Notes under the pieces: model-generated
Told to the model about the DNA's origin: nothing
Seen by the model: the letters and a program-made list of their open reading frames with translations, nothing else
The model's database searches: none
Shown here: piece by piece, positions 34,973 through 43,293 of the stretch
Numbering within the stretch: position 1 is the stretch's first letter
How the letters are laid out: the number at the start of each line of letters is the position of its first letter
Program-made: the position numbers and the translations under genes
Origin: Streptomyces sp. D2-8
GTDB taxonomy: Bacteria; Actinomycetota; Actinomycetes; Streptomycetales; Streptomycetaceae
Assembly: GCF_023184515.1 (NCBI RefSeq)
Contig: NZ_JAAHBP010000003.1
Coordinates: 682,001-746,000, forward strand
Reading direction: 5' to 3'
DNA: 64,000 nucleotides

Positions 34973-36430
34973 GGCCGGCTCCCGCACCGCCGTGCGGCGC
35001 TCCGGATGCAGCCGCAGGCCCTCCGGCATCAGCGTCAGCCGTTCCGTCACGCGCAGCCGGTAGGCCGGGTCGGCCCGCAGCTCGTAGCGCCGCAGCAGCA
35101 GCCCGAGCACCAGCGTGGCCTCGTGCAACGCGAACTGGCGGCCGATGCACGCCCGCGCGCCCGTCCCGAACGGCTTGAAGGTGTGCGGCGGCCGGGGCCG
35201 TACGGCCTGCGCGTCGAAACGGTCGGGGTCGAACCGTTCGGCGTCCGCGCCCCACACCTCGGGGTCCCGGTGCAGCATCGGCGTCAGCACCAGCGCCCAC
35301 GCCCCACGCCGCATGGGGTGCTCCCCGGCCAGCACCGTGTCCCGCCGGGCCTCCCGGGAGAACGCGGGCGCGGTGGGCCACAGCCGCAGCGACTCGTCCA
35401 GCACCCGGCGGAGGTAGCGCAGCCTGGCCACCTGCTCGTAGGCGGGTTCCTGCGTGTCTCCCCACACCCGGTCCACCTCGGCGCGGGCGCGGGCCGCGAC
35501 CTCGGGGTGGCGGGCGAGGTAGTGCAGGGCGAAGGAGAGCGAGCCGGAGGTCGTCTCGTGTCCGGCGACGAGGAACGTGATGACCTGGCGGCGGACGTTC
35601 TGCGGCGCCAGCCGTTCGCCGGTGTCGGGGTGGGCCGTCTCCAGCATGCGGTCGAGCAGGTCCCCGTCGCCGCCGCCGGTGGCGCGCCGGGCCCGGACCA
35701 GTTCGTCGACCGTGTGGTTGAGGCAGTCGATGTCGGCCGCGTTGCGGCGGCTCGCGCTGCGCAGCAGCAGGGGAGCCAGCGGGAAGGGCACGGTGTTGAG
35801 CCGCTGCGCGTAGGTCAGGGTGCCCACCATCGCGGTCACGAAGGGATGCGGCCTGGAGCGCTCGAAGGAGCCGAAGTCGTGCCCGAAGCCGGTGCGCGCG
35901 ATCGTCTCCAGCGTCAGCTTGGTCATGTCGCCGGGCACGTTCACCGCCCGGCCCGTCGCCGCCGCCCGGTCCCAGTGCTCCGTCAGCCGCTGGGCGACGG
36001 ACAGCATCATCGGGTGGTAGGCGGCCATGGCGTCGCGGCTGAACCCCGGCGCGAGCACATCGTGAGCCAGCTGCCAGTTCGGCTCGTGGTTGTACGCCGT
36101 GAACAGGCCGTCCCCGGCGACCGGCCGCAGATTGGCCACGCCGAGCCCCACATGCTTGGCGAACCGCGACTCGTCCGCGAGGTCGGCCGCCTGCCGGGCA
36201 CCCCACACGAACACGAACTCCTTGCCGAACGCCTTCCGCCGGAAGACCGGCCCCAGTTGGCGGGCGTAGCGCAGCGAGTCCTGCAGCGGAGTGCGCCGGT
36301 TCACGCCCAGCACGTCACCGAGCAACGGGATCCGGCGCGGCGGATGCGGAATGCGGTCCAGCTCCGGCCAGCCCAGCTCGGCACTCCGGAACCCCTTGGG
36401 CTCCCCGGTCCGTGTCGGCGCCTGGGTCAT
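34934..36430 (-). CDS. CYP102-type cytochrome P450, heme domain only
   Basis: A protein of 498 aa. I-helix [10 protein letters not shown], ExxR in [11 protein letters not shown], and heme loop [18 protein letters not shown] with the Cys ligand, all of the CYP102 (P450 BM3-like) type. The chain stops 40-50 residues after the heme domain, so the reductase part of BM3 is absent, as known for CYP102B1 of S. coelicolor. It must take electrons from another protein. Its closest relative in view is the heme domain of the fusion at 44030. Start chosen at 36430 (GGGAGA upstream). Fatty-acid hydroxylation is the family expectation. The divergent tetR probably controls it. Confidence 0.88.
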   Translation of the reverse strand: MTQAPTRTGEPKGFRSAELGWPELDRIPHPPRRIPLLGDVLGVNRRTPLQDSLRYARQLGPVFRRKAFGKEFVFVWGARQAADLADESRFAKHVGLGVANLRPVAGDGLFTAYNHEPNWQLAHDVLAPGFSRDAMAAYHPMMLSVAQRLTEHWDRAAATGRAVNVPGDMTKLTLETIARTGFGHDFGSFERSRPHPFVTAMVGTLTYAQRLNTVPFPLAPLLLRSASRRNAADIDCLNHTVDELVRARRATGGGDGDLLDRMLETAHPDTGERLAPQNVRRQVITFLVAGHETTSGSLSFALHYLARHPEVAARARAEVDRVWGDTQEPAYEQVARLRYLRRVLDESLRLWPTAPAFSREARRDTVLAGEHPMRRGAWALVLTPMLHRDPEVWGADAERFDPDRFDAQAVRPRPPHTFKPFGTGARACIGRQFALHEATLVLGLLLRRYELRADPAYRLRVTERLTLMPEGLRLHPERRTAVREPASDLRCPVPGTGD

Positions 36431-36478
36431 GACGCGATCTCCCTTGATCCGGCGGCGGGTTCGCACGTGTTGTACGTG

Positions 36479-36519
36479 GGTTCAATAGCGCGGTTCAGTC
36501 TGGTCCGGCTGTTGAACCG
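36479..36519. promoter_or_regulatory. Candidate TetR operator region between P450 and tetR
   Basis: The 109-bp divergent gap holds GGTTCAA (36479-36485), CGGTTCA (36491-36497) and TGAACCG (36513-36519); the latter two form a 29-bp inverted repeat with 7-bp arms. The right arm lies 9 bp before the tetR -10 box TAAAGT. Typical placing for autoregulation of a TetR pair. Confidence 0.5.
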
Positions 36520-36539
36520 ACGTCAAGTAAAGTGCGGGC

Positions 36540-37148
36540 ATGGCCGCGAACCAGGGCGGGCGTACGCGCCGCCGGCTCAGCACCGAGGAGCGCCGGGAGC
36601 AGCTCCTGTCGGTCGGGGCGCGGCTGTTCTCGGAGAGTCCCTACGACGACGTGTGGATCGAGCAGGTCGCCGAGATCGCCGGGGTGTCGCGCGGGCTGCT
36701 GTACCACTACTTCCCGACCAAACGGGACTTCTTCGCGGCGGTCGTCGAGCGCGAGAGCGAGCGCATGCTGCGCATGACGGCGGCGGTGCCCGGCCTCCCG
36801 GTCCGCGAGCAACTCGCCGCGGGGCTCGAGACGTTCCTGGAGTACGTCCAGGCGCACGCGCACGGCTACCGCGCCTTCCATCGCGCCGACGCGGCCGGGG
36901 ACCAGGCGGTGCGGCGGGTCTATCAGCGGGCCCTGGCCGCGCAGGAGCGGCAGATCCTCGCCGCGCTCGCCGCGGACCCCGAATTCGGCCCGGCCTTCGA
37001 GGAGCGGCCGGAGGTCCGGCTGGCCGTGCGCGGCTGGCTGGCGTTCACCACGGCCGTCTGCCTGGAGTGGCTGCGCGGCACGGAGTTGGGCCGGGAACAG
37101 GTGCGCGAGCTGTGTGCGCGCGCCCTGCTGGGCGTCCTCACGCCCTGA
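36540..37148 (+). CDS. TetR-family regulator
   Basis: A protein of 202 aa with an N-terminal HTH (IEQVAEIAGVSRGLLYHYFPTKRDFF, residues about 40-65) and a helical ligand domain. TAAAGT (36528-36533) ends exactly 6 nt before the ATG, and no Shine-Dalgarno sequence exists, so it is probably leaderless. Divergent from the P450 gene, like Bm3R1 and P450 BM3 of Bacillus megaterium; control of the P450 is a reasonable inference. Confidence 0.87.
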   Translation: MAANQGGRTRRRLSTEERREQLLSVGARLFSESPYDDVWIEQVAEIAGVSRGLLYHYFPTKRDFFAAVVERESERMLRMTAAVPGLPVREQLAAGLETFLEYVQAHAHGYRAFHRADAAGDQAVRRVYQRALAAQERQILAALAADPEFGPAFEERPEVRLAVRGWLAFTTAVCLEWLRGTELGREQVRELCARALLGVLTP

Positions 37149-37176
37149 AAGGTCCCGCAAAGATCACGTGACGTGG

Positions 37177-37205
37177 TTGGCGTGCACCCCGATCTTCGGT
37201 AGGTT
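37177..37205 (+). promoter_or_regulatory. Promoter of the DUF2470 gene
   Basis: TTGGCG (37177-37182), 17-bp spacer, TAGGTT (37200-37205). The iron box starts inside the -10 box. Confidence 0.6.
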
Positions 37206-37222
37206 AGGTGAGGCTTACCTAA
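37204..37222. promoter_or_regulatory. Iron box (DmdR/IdeR operator)
   Basis: TTAGGTGAGGCTTACCTAA, a 19-bp site with the TTAGG/CCTAA ends and inner symmetry of the actinobacterial iron box. It overlaps the -10 box and probable start point of the DUF2470 gene, so iron-bound DmdR1 should block transcription when iron is plentiful. Confidence 0.85.
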
Positions 37223-37233
37223 GGAGGTCTGGG

Positions 37234-37962
37234 ATGGGTGACGACAGCCACAGCTGGACGGCGGCTCCCGCCGCGGCGGAGCGGGCGCGCTCGGTGCTCG
37301 CCGCCGCGTGGTCCTGCTCCGTGACCGCGGAGGGCACACGGGAGGAACTGGTCGGCGCGCACACCGTGGGCGAGGACGGCCGGGTGCTCGTCGACGTGCC
37401 CGAGGACAGCGCCCTGCTCGCGGCCGCGATCTGCGCGCCCCGCGGCGAGCCGTCCGCGGTGCTGGAGTTCGCCGACGTCGCGCCCGTCCCGGTCCGCAAC
37501 CGGATCCGCGCCCGGCTGTGGCTCGCCGGCTGGTTCGCCGTCGAGGGGGAGCGGCTCGCCTTCACCCCCACGCGCGTCGTGCTGCGGCAGCCGTCCGGCT
37601 CCGTGGTCGTGGACCTCGACGAGTTCGCCACCGCCGCGCCCGACCCGCTCACCACGGCCGAGGCCCGGCTGCTGACCCACCTGGCCGACTGCCACGCCGA
37701 CGCCGTCGAACGGCTCACCCGGCTCGTCGACTCCGACAGCCTGCACGGCGCGGTCCGCGTCCAGCCGCTCGCCGTCGACCGGCACGGACTGACGCTGCGC
37801 ATCGAACGCGCCCGCACCCACGGCGACGTCCGCCTCGCGTTCCACGCGCCCGCCGACGACGTCGCGCAGCTCACCGAGCGCATGCACATCCTGCTCAGCC
37901 AGGCCACCGCCGCGGCGTGCCCGCGGGCCCTACAGCGGCAGCGCACAGACGGCGACGGGTGA
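37234..37962 (+). CDS. Iron-regulated DUF2470-domain protein
   Basis: A protein of 242 aa. The C-terminal part (LTTAEARLLTHLADCHADAVERLTRL, then GLTLRIERA...VRLAFHAPADD) matches the DUF2470 domain found in HugZ-type heme-degrading proteins and near siderophore genes; the N-terminal part has a split-barrel-like pattern (PVRNRIRARLWLAGWFAVEG). AAGGAGG precedes the ATG. The iron box over its promoter says it is made in iron starvation; a role in heme or siderophore iron handling is likely. Its 3' end overlaps the convergent lactonase gene by 33 bp. Confidence 0.82.
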   Translation: MGDDSHSWTAAPAAAERARSVLAAAWSCSVTAEGTREELVGAHTVGEDGRVLVDVPEDSALLAAAICAPRGEPSAVLEFADVAPVPVRNRIRARLWLAGWFAVEGERLAFTPTRVVLRQPSGSVVVDLDEFATAAPDPLTTAEARLLTHLADCHADAVERLTRLVDSDSLHGAVRVQPLAVDRHGLTLRIERARTHGDVRLAFHAPADDVAQLTERMHILLSQATAAACPRALQRQRTDGDG

Positions 37963-39123
37963 GGGGAACGATTCGCCTGCGCGCCGCAGTCCGCCGTCGG
38001 CCTCGTCCACGTGGAAGACGGTGACGGTGGAGGACTTCTGGTTCGCCGCGAAGAGCAGCGTGCCCTCCGGTGAGAAGGCGATCTGCCGGGGGAAGTCCCC
38101 GCCCACCGGCACCGTGTCGAGCAGCCTGAGCCGGGCGCCGTCCGCCTCGACGGCGTAGCGGGTGAGGCTGTTGTGGCCGCGGTTGGCGAGATAGGCGAAG
38201 CGGCCGTCGGCGGTCACCAGGATCTGCGCCGGGTAGCTCGTGCCCGGACCCGTGCCGGTGGACTGCGCCTCGCCGACGGTCACACGGCCGGAGGCCGGGT
38301 CGTACGAGCAGACCGCCACCGTGTTGTCGACCTCGTTGGCGAGGTAGGCGTACCGGCCGCCCGGGTGGAAGGTGAGATGGCGCGGGCCCGCGCCCGGCCG
38401 GGTCTGCGCCTGCGCGACCTCGGAGAGCGTGCCCGCCTTCTCGTCCAGCCGGTACGTGTAGACGGTGTCCGTGCCCAGATCGACGGCGAGCACATGGCCC
38501 CCGTCCGGGCTCGTGACGAACTGGTGGGCATGCGGGCCCTCCTGGCCGGGGCCGGGCGGGGGACCGGAGTGCCGGACGAGGTCGGTGCGCTCGCCGAGGG
38601 CGCCCGAGGCGTCGATCGGATGCACGGCCACGCTGCCCGAGCCGTAGTTCGCGCTGAGCAGCCAACGCCCGCTCGGGTGCACCGACAGATGGCAGGGGCC
38701 CGCGCCGCCGGTGCTCCGGCTGCCCAGCTCCTTCCGGTCGGCCAGGCGCACGGCGGTCACCGCGCCGTCCTCGCGCTCGTCCACCGCGTACAGGGTGCGG
38801 CGGTCCGGGTGGATCGCGAGATACGACGGGTCGCCGACGCCGGTGACCGTGCCGGTGCCGGTGATCCGGCCCGTCGCCGTGTCGTACGTGGCCAGACCGA
38901 TGCCCTTGCCGCCGCCCTCGACGGACGTGTAGGTGCCGAGGTAGAGCGGGCGGGGCCCGGAGGGGCGCCGGGCCTCGCGCGACGGACCCGCACTCGCCTC
39001 GGGCGCCGTGGTCGGAGTCGTCGCGGGCGCGGGCGCGTCGTCGCAGGACGGCAGCGCCGCCGCGGCGGCCCCGCCCGCCAGTGCGCCGACGAACCGGCGC
39101 CTGCTCCAGCCACCACTGTCCAT
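37930..39123 (-). CDS. Tat-exported lactonase-type seven-bladed beta-propeller protein
   Basis: A protein of 397 aa with a twin-arginine lipoprotein-like signal (GGWSRRRFVGALAGGAAA, then ALPSCDD) and a proline/threonine-rich stalk. The rest repeats the 6-phosphogluconolactonase-like (Lactonase) pattern: LYLGTYTSVEGGGKGIGLA, GDPSYLAIHPDRRTLYAV, GPCHLSVHPSGRWLLSANY, HAHQFVTSPDGGHV, GPRHLTFHPGGRYAYLANE. Extracellular location suggests hydrolysis of a sugar lactone or simply ligand binding. Confidence 0.87.
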   Translation of the reverse strand: MDSGGWSRRRFVGALAGGAAAAALPSCDDAPAPATTPTTAPEASAGPSREARRPSGPRPLYLGTYTSVEGGGKGIGLATYDTATGRITGTGTVTGVGDPSYLAIHPDRRTLYAVDEREDGAVTAVRLADRKELGSRSTGGAGPCHLSVHPSGRWLLSANYGSGSVAVHPIDASGALGERTDLVRHSGPPPGPGQEGPHAHQFVTSPDGGHVLAVDLGTDTVYTYRLDEKAGTLSEVAQAQTRPGAGPRHLTFHPGGRYAYLANEVDNTVAVCSYDPASGRVTVGEAQSTGTGPGTSYPAQILVTADGRFAYLANRGHNSLTRYAVEADGARLRLLDTVPVGGDFPRQIAFSPEGTLLFAANQKSSTVTVFHVDEADGGLRRAGESFPSPVAVCALPL

Positions 39124-39238
39124 GTCGCCCCTCAGGTCGTCACTCGTCCCCGTCGTGACAGCCACCTTGGCGTTTCCCGGCCTCTGGGTGCAACAACGGC
39201 AGCGGGTGTCGCGCGCGACGCGACGCGCCCCGGGCCGG

Positions 39239-40414
39239 CTACCAGTCGCCGTCCCCGACCGGCTTGCCCGGTGCGTCCTTGAGCTGCTGTGTCTGCCCGG
39301 GCACCGGCGGCTGCCAGGGCTCGTGGTCGTCACCGAGCCAGTCGCCGACCGGCTTCACGGACGCGAGCGTGTCCGTGGGGGCCAGGTCCTGCGCCTCCTC
39401 GTCGTAGTAGTCGAACCAGGGCAGGCCCGCGCGGGTGTACGCCGCCCGGTCCACCGGCGACGGCGGTGCGGCCTCGCCGGTGATGCGGCGCCACTCCGGC
39501 GGCGTCACCAGGTGCACGAAGACCCGGCCCGCCGCCTGCCCCGACCAGTCCGTCAGCGGCCGGTCGTCCTGGTAGACCTCCTGCCGCATGGAGCCGCCGA
39601 CGCCCAGGCCCATCGCGGCGGCCGCGCGGGGCGGGCTCGCAGGAGCGCCCGCAGCGGCCGGTGCCGGAGCCGACCCGGGGGCGGGCGGGGGAGAGCCGGG
39701 CGCGGGCGGTGCCGCGAAGGGCATCGGGGCGCCGAAGCCACCGGACGCGGGCGGGGCCGACAAGGGCATCGCGGCGCCGAAACCGCCTCCCGCGGCGGCG
39801 GGAAGACCGCCCGGCATCGCGGCGCCGTAACCACTCGGCGGGGCCATCGACCGCGCCTGCTCCGCCCGCTGCCGCTCCTCCTCACGCCAGCGCGCCAGCT
39901 CCCGGTCGTTCAGCGCGAAGGACTGCAGCTGTACGCCGCCCCACACCTCCTCGCCCGTGACCTGCCCCTCGACGGTGGCGCCCAAGCCGAGCGGGACGGC
40001 CACGAACTGCCGGACCGTGCCCGTGCCGGAGTTGATGCCGTCCAGCCAGGGCTGGCGGGGGAGCACCACGTAGTTCTGCGGGCCGCGTGCCAGGCGGCCG
40101 CTCCAGGGCCGGCCCGAGACCGCGCACACCTTGCCGACGCCGACCTGGAGCGCGGCCGGCTCCGAGGTGCCCGCGAAGCTCAGCCACATCGCCTCGCGCA
40201 GATAGACCGGCAGCATCACACCGCCGCGCGCCCGCCACTCCTCGGGAACCCTGTCCCCGTAGTCGGCGACCCGCCGCACCGGGAACTCACCGAGGCCCGG
40301 CGGCAGCGGATGGGTGCCGGTCTCCGGCAGGCGCAGGGTGCGGATGAAGCGCACGGCCACCCCGCCCGGCAGCCGCAGTGTGTTCCCGTCGATCCGCACG
40401 GTCGTGTCGGCCAT
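39239..40414 (-). CDS. Conserved actinobacterial protein of unknown function with low-complexity centre
   Basis: A protein of 391 aa that I cannot assign. An ordered N-terminal part (about 1-185; RFIRTLRLPETGTHPLPPG, GGVMLPVYLREAMWLSF, VGVGKVCAVSGRPW) is followed by an Ala/Pro/Gly/Met-rich centre (about 190-275) with three degenerate G(Y/F)GA(A/P)MP units, then an ordered C-terminal part (RVFVHLVTPPEWRRITGE, PWFDYYDEEAQDL). No signal peptide or membrane helix. It is transcribed in the same direction as the lactonase gene downstream and the FUSC gene upstream. Confidence 0.72.
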   Translation of the reverse strand: MADTTVRIDGNTLRLPGGVAVRFIRTLRLPETGTHPLPPGLGEFPVRRVADYGDRVPEEWRARGGVMLPVYLREAMWLSFAGTSEPAALQVGVGKVCAVSGRPWSGRLARGPQNYVVLPRQPWLDGINSGTGTVRQFVAVPLGLGATVEGQVTGEEVWGGVQLQSFALNDRELARWREEERQRAEQARSMAPPSGYGAAMPGGLPAAAGGGFGAAMPLSAPPASGGFGAPMPFAAPPAPGSPPPAPGSAPAPAAAGAPASPPRAAAAMGLGVGGSMRQEVYQDDRPLTDWSGQAAGRVFVHLVTPPEWRRITGEAAPPSPVDRAAYTRAGLPWFDYYDEEAQDLAPTDTLASVKPVGDWLGDDHEPWQPPVPGQTQQLKDAPGKPVGDGDW

Positions 40415-40459
40415 CGGCCCGCTCCTCGCGTCAGGTGCCGGCCCCCTGCCGGCGCTCCC

Positions 40460-41713
40460 TCAGGGAGAACGCCCGTCGAACCCGGCGCGGTTCCGCCACA
40501 TCTGCTCCGTGACGCCCAGCCGCTCCCGCAGCCGCGTCAGCCGCGGCATCCGGGCGCGCTGCTCGCGTGACACGCGGTCCAGTTCCTCGAACAGGCGCCG
40601 GGTGCGGTGCTCGGTGTCGAGTTCGTCGAGGATGCGGTCGACCTCCGTGAGGACCGCTCCCGGAAGCTGCCAGTGCCCCGGGTCGCGCTCGGCCTCCTCG
40701 CGCAGCAGCAGCGCCAGCTTGTCGCGGGTGCCCGCCGCGGTGCGCAGTTCCGCGGCGAGGCGTTCCTCCGCCGACTCGGCGCTGGCGCTGAGGTGGGTGG
40801 TGACCAGTACGGCGAAGCTCACCACGGCGTCGGCGATCTCGGACAGCAGCTGCTCCAGGGCGGCGCCCGTCTCGGCCTCGAACAGCGGCTCGGGTTCGCG
40901 TTTCTTCGCGAGGTCGGTGAGGGAGCGGGCGAGCACGCGCAGGACGACCGTGCAGATCTCCAGCGTGTCCAGGCCCGTGCGCATCACGACCCGGTGCAGC
41001 ACGCTGTCCTGCACGCGCGGGTTGAGCCGCAGACTGTCCTCGGCCTGCCGCAGGGCCGCGTCCACCTCGACGATGTCGTGGTCCAGCCGACGCGCCTCGT
41101 GCAGCTGCTTCTCCGCGCGGTCCACGGGCGTGCCGCCCGCGGCCGCCTCGCCCATGCGCAGCATCAGCTGCCGCAGCCGGCGCGCCAGACCGTCGATCGA
41201 CTGGCCCGCCTCCTCCACCCACACCGGCGGAGACAGCAGCAGATTGCAGGCGAGCCCGACGGACGCGCCGATCAGGGTCTCCACCACCCGGGCCCAGGCG
41301 GTGTCCCCGACGGTGGTGACGCCGAGGACGAGCATCGCGCTGATCGCGACCTCGGGGACGTACTCCTCCACCCGGACCAGCCGTCCCACCGCCAGTGAGG
41401 CCACCAGCAGCAGCGCCAGGCTCCACCAGGTCAGGCCCACCAGCAGGCTGAACGCGATGGCGACCAGGACGCCGGTCACCACGGCGTTAACCCGGCGGAA
41501 GCCGTTGGTGAGCGTGGCGTACAGCGTCACCTGGACGACCAGCAGCGCCGTCAGGGGAGCGGTGAGGGGCGCCGGCTCGGGGCTCAGGCGCAGCGCGATG
41601 ACGTACGCGATCGTCGCCGCGGTCGCGGACCGCAGCGTCTGGACGACCACGGGATCACGACGTTTCCTCACGATCCGCTCGGCGTGCGCCGTCCACTCAC
41701 GTACCTCTCGCAT
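40460..41713 (-). CDS. FUSC/ArAE-family membrane protein (aromatic acid exporter-like)
   Basis: A protein of 417 aa. About six hydrophobic helices lie in residues 25-165 (ATAATIAYVIALRLS, ALLVVQVTLYATL, AVVTGVLVAIAFSLLVG, LVGLACNLLL type); the rest is a long cytoplasmic helical part with coiled-coil character (residues about 180-410). This layout matches FUSC proteins of Streptomyces. Cargo unknown. A second family member is encoded at 50392. Confidence 0.82.
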   Translation of the reverse strand: MREVREWTAHAERIVRKRRDPVVVQTLRSATAATIAYVIALRLSPEPAPLTAPLTALLVVQVTLYATLTNGFRRVNAVVTGVLVAIAFSLLVGLTWWSLALLLVASLAVGRLVRVEEYVPEVAISAMLVLGVTTVGDTAWARVVETLIGASVGLACNLLLSPPVWVEEAGQSIDGLARRLRQLMLRMGEAAAGGTPVDRAEKQLHEARRLDHDIVEVDAALRQAEDSLRLNPRVQDSVLHRVVMRTGLDTLEICTVVLRVLARSLTDLAKKREPEPLFEAETGAALEQLLSEIADAVVSFAVLVTTHLSASAESAEERLAAELRTAAGTRDKLALLLREEAERDPGHWQLPGAVLTEVDRILDELDTEHRTRRLFEELDRVSREQRARMPRLTRLRERLGVTEQMWRNRAGFDGRSP

Positions 41714-41800
41714 CCTCGGGCTGTTCCCCTTCCCCGGGCGTGTCGAACGCGTCCATGAAGGACGTTAGTGCCGGGGGAAACAGCGGGCGACCGAGGGCGG

Positions 41801-42295
41801 TCAGGCGTAGACCTTGTCGAGGAAGGCGGCCAGGCGCACCGTGGTCCGCTCGATCTGCTCCTCCAGGGTGAGGCTCTCCTCGAACCGGGACCCGGCCTCC
41901 GGCGTCTTCTTCCCGCGCAGGTACAGGGAACAGGCGAGGTCGGTGCACATGTAGGCCCCGACGGAGTTGCCCTCGCGCCCGGCCGCCCCCGCCTTCCGCG
42001 CGGTCATCAGCGAGACCCCGCCCCGCGGGTGCGTCGTCAGGCACAGCGAACACATGCTGCGGTGCAGGAACCCGCGCTGCGCGGCCTGGAACCGCATCGC
42101 CAAGCCGACGAGCCGCCCCGCCCGCTCGGTCACCAGATAGCTCCGGTCCGGCGCCCCGGGATCTCGCCACCCGAGAAAGTCGAGATCGTCCCAGGGCCGC
42201 TCGCCGAGGTCCCGGGGCACGGCCAGACGCTTGGCCTCGCCCTTCGAGCAGTTGACAAAGGAGTTGCGGATGTCGTGCTCGGTGAGTGATCTCAT
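41801..42295 (-). CDS. FBP/FusB-like EF-G-binding protein with treble-clef zinc finger
   Basis: A protein of 164 aa. N-terminal helical part (LTEHDIRNSFVNCSKGEAKRL) and a C-terminal four-cysteine zinc finger (MCSLCLTTHP and MCTDLACSLYLRG) as in FBP/FusB elongation-factor-G-binding proteins. Such proteins rescue EF-G stalled on ribosomes, for example by fusidic acid. AGGAG precedes the ATG. It is divergent from the DUF3626 gene across a long perfect palindrome at 42320. Confidence 0.85.
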   Translation of the reverse strand: MRSLTEHDIRNSFVNCSKGEAKRLAVPRDLGERPWDDLDFLGWRDPGAPDRSYLVTERAGRLVGLAMRFQAAQRGFLHRSMCSLCLTTHPRGGVSLMTARKAGAAGREGNSVGAYMCTDLACSLYLRGKKTPEAGSRFEESLTLEEQIERTTVRLAAFLDKVYA

Positions 42296-42319
42296 GGGAG
42301 GGCTCCTGGTTGTCGTCTC

Positions 42320-42342
42320 GAAACCTAGGGGTCCTAGGTTTC
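42320..42342. promoter_or_regulatory. Long palindrome between FBP and DUF3626 genes
   Basis: GAAACCTAGG-GGT-CCTAGGTTTC: perfect 10-bp arms around a 3-bp centre, 25 bp from the FBP start and 37 bp from the DUF3626 start. The position in a divergent promoter region fits an operator for one regulator acting on both genes. Confidence 0.6.
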
Positions 42343-42378
42343 CGGTTCAGGTTAGACATCGACGACGAGGGAGAGCCA

Positions 42379-43293
42379 GTGGATTTCCGAGAGGCCGTCT
42401 CTTCGCGTGCCCGGACGGCGCTGCGCCATGTGGCGGCGCGCTCGGCGGGACCCGCCATCGACCCGCGCCTGCACATCACGCTGAACTTCCATCCGGATCG
42501 CATGGCGCGCGATCGGCCGATCCTCACGGCGCTGGCCCGCGACGGCGCCTACCACTCGCAGTTCGTCACCGGCACCGGGAACGGCGGCCTCACCGCCCAC
42601 CCCGGAGGCGACCGGTGGCGATGGGAGAGCCGGATCTTCGGCGGAGCCTACGACGCGGCGGCCGGGCACGAGAGGCCCGTGTACGGCGCCCTGAACTTCC
42701 GGCGGCAAGTGGTCGGCGCGGCACCCCGTTTCGGCTCCTCGCACTTCCGGCTGCGGCCCGCGGTACTGGCCCGCGCCACCTTCTGCTACCCCGACAGCGC
42801 CGCCGAGCCGGCCGACTTCGGCGTCGCGGCGAGGATGCCGCTGATCGCGTCGGCCGAGGCGGACGAGCAGGACGCCCTGAACGACTACGTCGAGGCCCAT
42901 GTGCACGGCGGCGTCGACCTCGCCCGGGACGTGGAGGCGCTCGTGCTGGACGCCTGCTACCGCGGCACGCCCGTCGAGGCGGCGGCCCGGTCGCTGCCCT
43001 GCGCCGTCGAGTGGCACCCCGGCTACCGGCTCTCCGTGGCCGGGCTGCGGCACCACGCGTCCTACCGTGGCCCCGAGTACGCCGAGCTGGGCGCCCGGAT
43101 CGCACGGGACGGCCTGGTCGACCCCCGGGCCATCGGCGATGCCGTCCGCACCCGCCGCTACGAACCGCAGGACCTCAAGATGGTCTGGCACACCCTCGCC
43201 CGCTTCGGCGCCCCGGAGGGGGCGGGCACGGCCTACTCGGGGTCCGAGGCCTCCGGCGGCCACACCCCGGGGGTCAGCACCCCCAGCGCATAG
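42379..43293 (+). CDS. DUF3626-family protein
   Basis: A protein of 304 aa matching DUF3626: DPRLHITLNFHPDR near the N-terminus, YGALNFRRQVVGAAPRFGS, and YVEAHVHGGVDLARDVEALV. GTG 42379 is chosen because GAGGGAG lies 7 nt upstream; upstream in-frame codons run through the palindrome and are not coding. No enzymatic role is established for this family. Its 3' end overlaps the convergent PAS-LuxR gene by 61 bp. Confidence 0.8.
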   Translation: MDFREAVSSRARTALRHVAARSAGPAIDPRLHITLNFHPDRMARDRPILTALARDGAYHSQFVTGTGNGGLTAHPGGDRWRWESRIFGGAYDAAAGHERPVYGALNFRRQVVGAAPRFGSSHFRLRPAVLARATFCYPDSAAEPADFGVAARMPLIASAEADEQDALNDYVEAHVHGGVDLARDVEALVLDACYRGTPVEAAARSLPCAVEWHPGYRLSVAGLRHHASYRGPEYAELGARIARDGLVDPRAIGDAVRTRRYEPQDLKMVWHTLARFGAPEGAGTAYSGSEASGGHTPGVSTPSA

